Positions 7,924 through 14,772 of a DNA stretch of 29,800 bases are shown piece by piece. A program made the translations under genes and the position numbers. This DNA is from DATBRV01 sp036560145. Its GTDB lineage: Bacteria > Myxococcota_A > UBA9160 > SMWR01. The stretch spans positions 1 through 29,800 of the forward strand of contig DATBRV010000154.1 in NCBI GenBank assembly GCA_036560145.1, read 5' to 3'. The notes beneath the pieces were generated by a model. That model saw only the letters and a list, made by a program, of their open reading frames with translations. It ran no database searches and was not told the origin of the DNA. How positions within the stretch are numbered: position 1 is the stretch's first letter; every line of letters begins with the position of its first letter.

Positions 7924-8568
7924 CTACGGGAGCCAGGTCGAACCCTCGATCTGGTAGAGACCCAGCTCGTCCTGGGTGATCGCGCGGCCGCCGGCCAGCT
8001 CCTCGGCCTTCGCCCGCGCCGCCCAGCCCAGATCGAGGAGCTGCGTGCGCTCGTACAAGGACTGGAGATCGAGCCAGACCTGCGGATCCTCGGGGGCGAG
8101 CTCCGCGGCGCGCTCGAGCTGCGGGCGGGCGGCGGCGTAGTCGGTAGCGAGCGTCAGGAGGCGCCCGTAATGCGAACGCGGCACGCGGTCGTCGGGATCC
8201 GCCGCGACCGCCTGCTCGAAGTAGCTGAGCGCCTGTTGGAGATCGCTCTGCTTCCAGGCCTCGAGGCCGAGCCCGGCGAGGGCGCGCGCCGATTCGCTCG
8301 GCTCGTGCTTCGCGGCGTTCGGGTCGGGCTCCGGAAGCTTCTGATTCCCCAGCGATTCTTCGCGCGTGGTGGTCTTCTTCTCGAGCTTCCAGGTCTCGCT
8401 TTCGCCCGTCTTCTCGTCGCGGAAGCGCATCTCGACGGGCTTGCCGAGGGGGAGCGGCGTGCCCTCCTCGACGACGAGCGGCCCGCGCTGGGTGTGCAGC
8501 CACCAGGCGCCCCCCGCGAGGAGGACGAGGGCGAGCAACGCAACCCCGGCGAGAGCGCGGCGGCTCAC
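7924..8568 (-). CDS. Membrane-anchored TPR protein
   Basis: 214 residues. An N-terminal transmembrane segment (about 7-25) is followed by a polar linker and then tetratricopeptide-like helices (about 90-200) with the typical pattern in ALSYFEQAVAADPDD and AAELAPEDPQVWLDL. It starts at GTG, and the GTGA overlap with the stop of the upstream beta-propeller gene (4 bases) indicates translational coupling. The protein is probably anchored in the inner membrane facing the periplasm and may help assemble or export the propeller protein; that role is inferred only from coupling. No enzymatic motif is seen. Confidence 0.8.
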   Translation of the reverse strand: MSRRALAGVALLALVLLAGGAWWLHTQRGPLVVEEGTPLPLGKPVEMRFRDEKTGESETWKLEKKTTTREESLGNQKLPEPDPNAAKHEPSESARALAGLGLEAWKQSDLQQALSYFEQAVAADPDDRVPRSHYGRLLTLATDYAAARPQLERAAELAPEDPQVWLDLQSLYERTQLLDLGWAARAKAEELAGGRAITQDELGLYQIEGSTWLP

Positions 8569-10391
8569 CAGGATCCTCGTCGGCGGCGAGACAGGGCGAG
8601 CGCGCTGGCTGCGAGTCCGAAGACGAGGAGGGCGGACCCCGCGGGCGAAAGCGCCGGGGCCACGATCGGCGCGGCCGTCGGGCGGAAGGCCAGATCGAAG
8701 GGGCCGTCGAGCCCCCCGCTGCCCGGGCCGACGAATACGGAGACGAAGGCGCCCGTCGCGCCGGCGTAGCGGCGGATCGTGTCGTTGCCCTGGCTCGTCA
8801 CGTAGAGATCGCCGCCTGGCCCGAAGTCGAGCGAGGTGGGTCCGCTCAGGCCCCCGGCGCCGCTCGCGACAAAAGTCGACGTGAAGGCGCCCGTCGTCGC
8901 GTGGAAGGCCTTCACCTCGCTCGGGAAGTAGGAGGCCACGTAGAGCTTCCCGTCGTGGAAGGCGAGGCCGTAGGGATCCACGGGCCCGCCGCCATTGCCG
9001 TTCGTGTCGACGAAGACCCCGATGAAATCGCCCGTCTCGCCGTCGTACTCGAGGACTTCGCCGGTGGCGCTCGAGACGTAGAGATCGCCATCGGGGCCGA
9101 AGGCGAGGCTGCGCGGGGAGAAGAGGCCGCCCGAGCTGGCGAGCACGAAGGCTCCCAGCGACTGGCCCGTCGTGGGATTCACGACCGAGATGCCGTTGTC
9201 CCCCGAGCAGGCGACGTAGATGCGGCCGTCCGGTCCGTAGGCCACGTCCACCGGGAGGAAGCCGCAGACGGCGCCGAAGCTGCGCAGCAGCGCGCCCGAC
9301 ACGGGCTCGTGTTCGACCACCTCGTTCTCGAGGGAGCTCACGATCAGGAGCCGGTCACCGCCCGGCGAGAACGTGAGGCCGGCGTCGAGGGCCGTCGAGA
9401 TGCCCCGCGCGCGCACGCCCGTCGGTGCGCCGGAGGCGTTGTAGTAGATCACCGCGTTGGCGTCCGCGCTGGCGACCAGCAGCGTGCTGCCGCTCCAGAC
9501 CACGTCGATCGGCCCGCCGAGCCCCCCGGCGCCCGGCGCGACGAGGGGAGTGACCGCGAGCGTGGTGAGATTCACCAGCACGACGTCGTTCGAGGCGCAG
9601 CCGGTCACGGTGAGGCGCCCATCCGGCGCGAGCGCCAGCGCGCAGGGCTCATTGACGCCGGACGACGCCGGCAGCACCACGCGCAGGAAGCTCCAGACCC
9701 CGCCGCTCAGTACGTACTCGAGCACGCGGTCCGAGCCGCAATCCGCGATCAGCATCTGCGTCGCCGACCGGAACAGGATGCCCTTGGGCATGTTGAGCCC
9801 CGTGCTGATCACGGTCGTGCCGGCGCCGCCGGCGATCGGGAAGCGCACCACACGGTGGCCGTCGCCATCGGCGGTGAACACGTTCGTCCCGTTCAGCGCC
9901 ACGCCCTGGAAATGCGCGTCCGCGACGGTGCCGATCACGCTCAGCACGCCGCCCGGCACGGTGAGCTTCTTGATCGAGTCGGTCGTCTCGGAGAGGACGT
10001 CGAGCGGATCGGCGAAGTAGAGGTTCGCGCCCGCCGCGTCGTAGGCGAGGCCGCCGGGACCGTAGAGCCCCGTCTTGAGGGCCGGCGTGATCAGCGCGCC
10101 GGTGGCGGTCGTGTAGCGCCAGATGTCGCCGGAGGCCTGGCCGGTGACGTGGAGCACGCCGTCCGACGGGCGCAGCGCGATGCCGCCCGGGAACTGGAAG
10201 CCCTGCGCGACGGTGTTCGCGACCACGCGCAGGAAGGCGCCGCTCGTCGGGTCGTACTCGAGCACGGACTGGGTTTCCTGCGAGACCACGTAGAGCCCGC
10301 CCGCGCCGGCGGAGCCAGCGGCGAGCAGGATCAGCGTCGGGAGCAGCAGCGAGAGGGCGCGTTGCACAGTAGGACCCGTTGGACCCGCCAT
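8565..10391 (-). CDS. Secreted beta-propeller (NHL-like) protein with C-terminal membrane-sorting anchor
   Basis: 608 residues. The signal peptide starts at MAGPTGPTVQRA and continues through a Leu-rich core. The rest is repeated propeller blades, each with a phrase such as LAFGPDGDLYVSS, LEYDPTSGAFL or GDLYVTSQGND; I count roughly a dozen, enough for two propellers. The C-terminus PALSPAG, a hydrophobic segment, then SRRRR resembles an IPTL-CTERM-type tripartite sorting signal rather than PEP-CTERM. Start: the ATG at 10391 is preceded 4 bases away by AGAAGG and gives a clean signal peptide; upstream in-frame starts at up to 10505 would bury it. A binding or scaffold role is likely; no catalytic residues are evident. 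Confidence 0.85.
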   Translation of the reverse strand: MAGPTGPTVQRALSLLLPTLILLAAGSAGAGGLYVVSQETQSVLEYDPTSGAFLRVVANTVAQGFQFPGGIALRPSDGVLHVTGQASGDIWRYTTATGALITPALKTGLYGPGGLAYDAAGANLYFADPLDVLSETTDSIKKLTVPGGVLSVIGTVADAHFQGVALNGTNVFTADGDGHRVVRFPIAGGAGTTVISTGLNMPKGILFRSATQMLIADCGSDRVLEYVLSGGVWSFLRVVLPASSGVNEPCALALAPDGRLTVTGCASNDVVLVNLTTLAVTPLVAPGAGGLGGPIDVVWSGSTLLVASADANAVIYYNASGAPTGVRARGISTALDAGLTFSPGGDRLLIVSSLENEVVEHEPVSGALLRSFGAVCGFLPVDVAYGPDGRIYVACSGDNGISVVNPTTGQSLGAFVLASSGGLFSPRSLAFGPDGDLYVSSATGEVLEYDGETGDFIGVFVDTNGNGGGPVDPYGLAFHDGKLYVASYFPSEVKAFHATTGAFTSTFVASGAGGLSGPTSLDFGPGGDLYVTSQGNDTIRRYAGATGAFVSVFVGPGSGGLDGPFDLAFRPTAAPIVAPALSPAGSALLVFGLAASALALSRRRRGSW

Positions 10392-10425
10392 GGTACCTTC
10401 TGGGCGGTCGGCAATCATCCACGAA

Positions 10426-11256
10426 ATGCAGCGAAGACCCCGAAGCAGGCGCAAGAGTCCCGCGAGACTCTCGCGCTTCTGGCCGAGCGCCCGGCTCCGC
10501 CGCAAGTGGTTTCGCGCCTACCGGCGCGCGCCCGCGGCCGTGCAGGTCGCCGTCGCGCTCGCGGCCGCCCTCACGGTATGGGCCGCTCTCAACTTCGCCT
10601 ATCAGGTGATCCGCAAGCCCACCGAACTCTTCTTCCCGGTGAGCGAAGCGCTCCACAAGACGCCGACCGAGACCTGGCGGGATTACGCGCCCAGCTTCAG
10701 GAGACACTCGACCCCCGTGATGACGCCCGAGCTGCTCGCGGCGCTCGCGCAGGTGGAGGCCTCCGGCAATCCGGTGGCGCGCACCTACTGGCGCTGGTCC
10801 TGGCGGCTCCAGCCCTTCGAGGTGTACCGGCCGGCTTCGAGCGCGGTGGGGATGTACCAGATCACCGACGGAACCTTCGAGCAGGCGCGGCGCTGGTGCA
10901 TCCACGATCACGCCGTCGTCGCCGAGGGGCCGTGGCATGCCTGGCGATCCTGCTGGCTCAACGAGCTCTACTTCCGGGTCGTCCCGAGCCATTCCGTCGA
11001 GCTGACCTCCGCCTACCTCACGCGGGGCGTCGCGATCGCGCTCGCGCGGCACGGGATCAAATCCGCGACGATCGAGCAGAAGCAGAAGCTCGCGATGTTG
11101 ATCCATCTGTGTGGCGCGGGCGCGGGGGATGGCTACGCGCGCCGCGGATTGCGGCTCAAGCGCGGGCAGCGGTGCGGGGATCACGATGCTCGCAGGTATC
11201 TGGCGAAGGTGGACGCGATGAGGAAGACGTTCGTGCGATTGGCGGGGACCCGCTAG
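10426..11256 (+). CDS. Membrane-anchored lytic transglycosylase-like (SLT/lysozyme fold) protein
   Basis: 276 residues from the ATG at 10426. An Arg-rich N-terminus is followed by a transmembrane segment (about 39-58) and a periplasmic domain. The motif ALAQVEASGNP contains the likely catalytic glutamate E111, and SAVGMYQITDGTF (about 139-151) is the SLT-type GxxQ signature. Such enzymes cleave peptidoglycan glycan strands. An in-frame ATG at 10390 is possible, but it lies in the same CCATGG as the divergent propeller start, so the downstream ATG is preferred; neither has a good Shine-Dalgarno. Cysteines 158, 178 and several near the C-terminus may pair. The fold is well supported, activity inferred. 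Confidence 0.8.
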   Translation: MQRRPRSRRKSPARLSRFWPSARLRRKWFRAYRRAPAAVQVAVALAAALTVWAALNFAYQVIRKPTELFFPVSEALHKTPTETWRDYAPSFRRHSTPVMTPELLAALAQVEASGNPVARTYWRWSWRLQPFEVYRPASSAVGMYQITDGTFEQARRWCIHDHAVVAEGPWHAWRSCWLNELYFRVVPSHSVELTSAYLTRGVAIALARHGIKSATIEQKQKLAMLIHLCGAGAGDGYARRGLRLKRGQRCGDHDARRYLAKVDAMRKTFVRLAGTR

Positions 11257-11263
11257 GCGATGC

Positions 11264-12328
11264 TCACGGCTGGCGCGCGACCTCCGCGCCTGCGCGGCGG
11301 CGGGTGTCGGGGTCGGGATGGCTGGCGGCGGCCTTCGCCAGCTGGGCTTGCGCCGCGGGTGTTCCGATCCGGCCGAGGCCGCGGATCGCGGCCATCCGCA
11401 CGCGCTCTTCCTTCGAAGCGAGCAGCTTTCCGAGCGGCTCGACGGCCGGCCCATTGCCGGGCACGCCCAGCGAGATCGCGGCGGTCGAGACCAGGAGTAC
11501 GTCGGGGCTCGCGAGCAGCGCCACCAGCTCCTGCGTCACGGGAGCGCTCGGGTGCGCCGCCAGCGCGCGCGCGACGGCGAGCTGATCCGCGCCGTGCGTC
11601 TCGCGCAGGAGCCTGACCCACTGCGGCGGCCCGGGGAGGAGCTTGCGGCGCTCCAGCTCGGTGAGGAGGCCCACGCGCACACCGATTGGCGTCGCGCTAT
11701 TCCAGAGCACCGCCTCGAGGGTGGGCAGATCCGCGTTGGTGAGGACTAGCGCGTCGCCGGCGAAGGCCACGTCGCGCACCGCCGAGGACGCGAGCTTCGA
11801 ATCGGGAGAGGAGAGCAGCTTCAGCGTGAGCTGCCGCTGCTCCTGCGCCCGCTGCGTCGGCGGCAGCTTCTCGAGGGCGGCGTACGCGCTCAGCGCGGCG
11901 GCCAGGTTGGCGCTTCCGGGCAGCGCGTCGCCTTCCTGGATCGAGACCCAATCGACCTTGCCCGCGAGCGAGCCGAGCTCCCGGCTGCGCGAGATCCGCT
12001 GGAGGAAGACCGCCACCTCCTGGTCTTTCTGGTAGAGGGGGACGCCGTGGCCGTGCTGCACGAAGCGCAGCGGCCCCTCGGCCGCGGGCCCCTTGATCAG
12101 CTCCAGGACCTCCGCGACCACGACGGGCTCTTCGAGCGGGAGCGCCGTGCCGGGGCTCAGGATGCGCACGCGCGCGACGAGATCCGACTGCTGCACGAGG
12201 CCCCGCAGCGTCTCGGTGCCGAAGATCACGTGCGCGCGGGCGCCGGCGGCGCCAAGCAAGATGGACACGGCGACTGCCACCGCAGCAGAGCGGCCCACTC
12301 GTCTCGTCTCAGCCACCCTCGACCTCAT
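11264..12328 (-). CDS. Secreted HEAT-repeat protein
   Basis: 354 residues from the ATG at 12328. The signal peptide covers about 1-32 and ends ARA before HVIFGTETLRG. The N-terminal domain (about 33-130) is predicted beta-rich. The C-terminal half is helical with HEAT/PBS-type repeats, clearest in ALLASPDVLLVSTAAISLG and LLASKEERVRMAAIRGLGRIG. It is a likely periplasmic or surface binding protein; no enzyme motif is seen. The start overlaps the toxin gene by about 20 bases, and an in-frame ATG at 12352 would enlarge that overlap. It may be read through from the toxin-antitoxin operon. It converges on the transglycosylase-like gene with a 7-base gap. Confidence 0.78.
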   Translation of the reverse strand: MRSRVAETRRVGRSAAVAVAVSILLGAAGARAHVIFGTETLRGLVQQSDLVARVRILSPGTALPLEEPVVVAEVLELIKGPAAEGPLRFVQHGHGVPLYQKDQEVAVFLQRISRSRELGSLAGKVDWVSIQEGDALPGSANLAAALSAYAALEKLPPTQRAQEQRQLTLKLLSSPDSKLASSAVRDVAFAGDALVLTNADLPTLEAVLWNSATPIGVRVGLLTELERRKLLPGPPQWVRLLRETHGADQLAVARALAAHPSAPVTQELVALLASPDVLLVSTAAISLGVPGNGPAVEPLGKLLASKEERVRMAAIRGLGRIGTPAAQAQLAKAAASHPDPDTRRRAGAEVARQP

Positions 12329-12614
12329 CCGGATCGAATTCGCGTCGTACATGCCGCACGGTCAAGATCTCGACAGAGCGAGGGGAGACCCGATAGACCA
12401 CTCGGTGGCTCCCGTAGATGAGCTCGCGGATTTCGGCTCGGCCAATCTCGGGGACGCTGCGGCCCCGATTCGGGAATCGGCCGAGACCCTTCACTGCGTC
12501 GAACAAGCCGCGGACCCAGCGCTCCCCGGTTACTTCGCTTCGCGCTGCGATGTAGTTCGCAGCTTCAGCCGCCCGCATGACGGCGAGCGGCGACCAGCGA
12601 ACGCGGACCCTCAC
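12309..12614 (-). CDS. RelE/ParE-family toxin
   Basis: 101 residues, the usual size. The N-terminal strand VRVRWSP, two helices (AAEAANYIAARSE and GERWVRGLFDAVKGLGRFPN), then the ParE core GRSVPEI, REL, YRV and ILTVRHVRR match the family. Members either poison DNA gyrase (ParE) or cleave mRNA (RelE); the partner type and the VRHVRR end favour ParE-like, but sequence alone does not settle this. Its start overlaps the antitoxin stop by 4 bases, the normal arrangement for a type II pair. Confidence 0.88.
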   Translation of the reverse strand: MRVRVRWSPLAVMRAAEAANYIAARSEVTGERWVRGLFDAVKGLGRFPNRGRSVPEIGRAEIRELIYGSHRVVYRVSPRSVEILTVRHVRREFDPDEVEGG

Positions 12615-12895
12615 GCGCGGCGGATACGGGACAGGACCTGGGTTCGTGCCTTCGAGTGAGCGATGGATCGGCCAGCAGCGAGCTGACGCTCGGCCGTGCG
12701 GGCATCGCGAAGGAGCGCTAGTTCCTCGACCAGGGCTTCATACTGCGCGACGTCCATCAGCACCGCTGCGCCGCGGCCATTCTTGGTGAGGAATACCGGG
12801 CGCCGCTTCCGGCGGACCTGACGGACGACGGCCCCGACATTCGCTCGGAAGTCGGAGAAAGATCGAGTGTCTTTGCGAGGTCGGGCCTTGGCCAT
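12611..12895 (-). CDS. Phd/YefM-family antitoxin
   Basis: 94 residues from the ATG at 12895. The pattern FSDFRANVGAVVRQV, then PVFLTKNGRGAAVLMDVAQYEAL, is the classic Phd/YefM DNA-binding domain; the C-terminal helical tail would wrap the toxin. GAGGG stands just upstream of this ATG. A longer in-frame start at 12988 would add a Pro-rich segment over the promoter and is rejected. It forms an operon with the ParE-type toxin (4-base overlap) and should repress its own promoter. Confidence 0.87.
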   Translation of the reverse strand: MAKARPRKDTRSFSDFRANVGAVVRQVRRKRRPVFLTKNGRGAAVLMDVAQYEALVEELALLRDARTAERQLAAGRSIAHSKARTQVLSRIRRA

Positions 12896-12924
12896 GGGTC
12901 CCTCGGCCGGGGGGAGTGGAAGAG

Positions 12925-12958
12925 TTTGTACCGGACTTCCGCTCGTCGGCCAATGGCC
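12925..12958 (-). promoter_or_regulatory. Promoter and probable operator of the toxin-antitoxin pair
   Basis: On the minus strand, TTGGCC (12953-12948) and TACAAA (12930-12925) are separated by 17 bases, a good sigma-70 match. The -35 box is one half of the dyad GGCCATTGGCC (12948-12958). An antitoxin bound there would block the promoter, as Phd/YefM proteins do. Confidence 0.55.
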
Positions 12959-12994
12959 CCACATCAGCGACGACTGCCGCCGCCGCAAGGCCCT

Positions 12995-14611
12995 TCACAG
13001 GTCGTCGACGGCCTGGTCGAAGGCCTCCGACACGCTGGGATCCACCTGCTGGCCCACGTTGTTCTGGAACACCGTGTTGCAGTCGATGTTCGGGTAGAGC
13101 GGACAGAACTGCGGGACGCCGCCAAGAATGAATGGCGCGCAGGCGTGGCAGCTGTCGTCCCACTTCGCGAAGGGCACCTGATAGCCGATCTCGTCGTTGC
13201 CGAGCCCGGCGATGAAGGTGTGGTCCGCGCCCGTCGCGTCCTCGAGCTGCTCGCGGTAGCCGAAGCCGATCTGCGGATCGAGCTCGGTCGGCACGACGGC
13301 GATGGCGCCGTCGCCGATGCGCACGGCGGAGACCTCCGTCTGGAGGTCCTCGCCCAGCGCCAGCGGGATCCCGTCAAACGGCGGCGGATACGGGAAGCCG
13401 ATCGACGCGTCGGGAACCCCGTTCGTGTAGAGCGTGCGCCGCACGTCGATCACGCCGATTGCGAAGAAGAACCGGAAGTACGGGTTGTCGAGCTGGATCG
13501 ACACCGGGTTCACCGTCGCATGGTCGATCTTGGGCGAGGTGTCCCCGTTGCTCGGATTCGGCTTGCCCTTCTTGAGTCTCACCGCGTCGATCGCCTCGAT
13601 CGCGCGCTCCGCGATCTGCGTGCCATGCACCTCCGCGAACCGGAACGTGCGCCGCGGCGCCGGCAGGTTCGTGACGGGATCCTGCACATCGATGTCGAGC
13701 GGCCCCTGGAGCACGCCGAGGTCCCCCGCCATCCAGATCGCGAGCCCGCCGTACTCGTCCTCGATCCGCTCGCGCACGTAGTGCGGGAAGTCCGACGTGA
13801 TCCTCGTGTTGTTCGAGCCCATGCTCTCCGGGTGGCTACCGAAGTTCACCAGCGTCGCCAGCACATCGAGATCGTGACCGTTGCGCTCCGTGAGCTGCAT
13901 GATCGCGATGTTCGGATCCACGATCCGGCCCTGCGTCGCCGGCGCCAGCGCCGCGTCGCCCGCGAGCACCTTCCCGTCCGACACGCCGAAGCCGTCATCC
14001 TCCGGATCCGTCCCGAGCGAGAGTCCCTCGCTGTTCGCGGTGGCGTAGTAGACCCGCGCCTTCTCGAGATGCGAAGCCGCATGGTCGATGCAGTCCGCCA
14101 CCCGCGCGTTCACGTAATCCAGATAGGCGTAGTCGATCCCGCTGCTCAGCTCGTCCGCCCCCCACAGCCCGATCGTGTCCGGCCCCTCGTGCTGATGCGT
14201 GCTCGAGACCAGCACGAAATCAACCTTGGAATCCGGCGACACCAGCCCGCGGATCGTGTCGATCTCGTTCTTGAAGTACCCGATCACGTCGATCGAGACG
14301 ATCGCGACGCGCTTGCCCTTGCGATCGATCACCACGCCCCGCGCCCACAGCTTGTCGTTGTAGGCGGTCGCCTGCCGGTTGTTCCCGAACCCGGCCATGA
14401 AGACGGGATCCGTGTGGTTCGGCACTCCCGCCGACCCGAAGGCGGCCTGGTAGGCGCCCGTGAGGCCCGGGGAGATGGGGGTGATCTCCTTCTTGCAGGT
14501 GCCGACGCGGAGGTCGCCGCCGCCGTCATTTCCGTCGTGGCCGCCGCCGTTGGCGGTGGCGAGGGAGGGGATGGTGAGGGCCAGGAAGAGGGCGAGGGGA
14601 GAGGGGCGCAT
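12995..14611 (-). CDS. Secreted neutral/alkaline ceramidase-like hydrolase
   Basis: 538 residues. The signal peptide covers about 1-20, followed by a Gly/His/Asp linker. The body resembles the N-terminal domain of neutral/alkaline non-lysosomal ceramidases: STHQHEGPDT (H139, H141) and VNFGSHPESMG (H260) correspond to the zinc-binding segments, and ITSDFPHYV to the conserved DFP segment. Those enzymes are zinc amidases that cut the N-acyl bond of ceramides. The catalytic serine of true ceramidases is not placed with certainty here, so the substrate may differ. Cysteines cluster near the C-terminus (CHAC, CPLY, DCNT). GGAGGA is 7 bases upstream of the start, with a promoter beyond it. Confidence 0.75.
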   Translation of the reverse strand: MRPSPLALFLALTIPSLATANGGGHDGNDGGGDLRVGTCKKEITPISPGLTGAYQAAFGSAGVPNHTDPVFMAGFGNNRQATAYNDKLWARGVVIDRKGKRVAIVSIDVIGYFKNEIDTIRGLVSPDSKVDFVLVSSTHQHEGPDTIGLWGADELSSGIDYAYLDYVNARVADCIDHAASHLEKARVYYATANSEGLSLGTDPEDDGFGVSDGKVLAGDAALAPATQGRIVDPNIAIMQLTERNGHDLDVLATLVNFGSHPESMGSNNTRITSDFPHYVRERIEDEYGGLAIWMAGDLGVLQGPLDIDVQDPVTNLPAPRRTFRFAEVHGTQIAERAIEAIDAVRLKKGKPNPSNGDTSPKIDHATVNPVSIQLDNPYFRFFFAIGVIDVRRTLYTNGVPDASIGFPYPPPFDGIPLALGEDLQTEVSAVRIGDGAIAVVPTELDPQIGFGYREQLEDATGADHTFIAGLGNDEIGYQVPFAKWDDSCHACAPFILGGVPQFCPLYPNIDCNTVFQNNVGQQVDPSVSEAFDQAVDDL

Positions 14612-14632
14612 GGGGGGTTCCTCCGTCGGGCC

Positions 14633-14662
14633 ATCCTATTCCTCGAACCCAAGATGGGTCAA
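14633..14662 (-). promoter_or_regulatory. Sigma-70-like promoter of the ceramidase-like gene, with overlapping dyad
   Basis: On the minus strand, TTGACC (14662-14657) and TAGGAT (14638-14633) are 18 bases apart, placing transcription start near 14626 just ahead of the Shine-Dalgarno. The perfect dyad ACCCA-AGA-TGGGT (14647-14659) overlaps the -35 box and could be an operator. Confidence 0.5.
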
Positions 14663-14772
14663 GCGGCGACTCTCCCCCCCGGGCGGACACTTTGGATAAA
14701 CTTGGGGCGGTTCATTGAGTCACGAAAACATTCGACAGCAATCGTCGACTAGTAGATCTGTGAAGCCCATGG

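Noticed and set aside
6790..8769. Plus-strand open frame of 659 codons
   Set aside because: Antisense to the hydrolase and TPR genes, low complexity.
8901..11585. Plus-strand open frame of 894 codons
   Set aside because: Antisense to the propeller gene and out of frame with the transglycosylase; no domain.
12896..12988. Longer antitoxin start at 12988
   Set aside because: It would translate through the promoter and operator; the ATG at 12895 has a good Shine-Dalgarno and begins at the conserved domain.
14612..14772. tRNA or mobile-element remnant in the less GC-rich spacer
   Set aside because: No cloverleaf, no terminal repeats; only a weak 5-bp hairpin (TCGAC/GTCGA) and the promoter described above.
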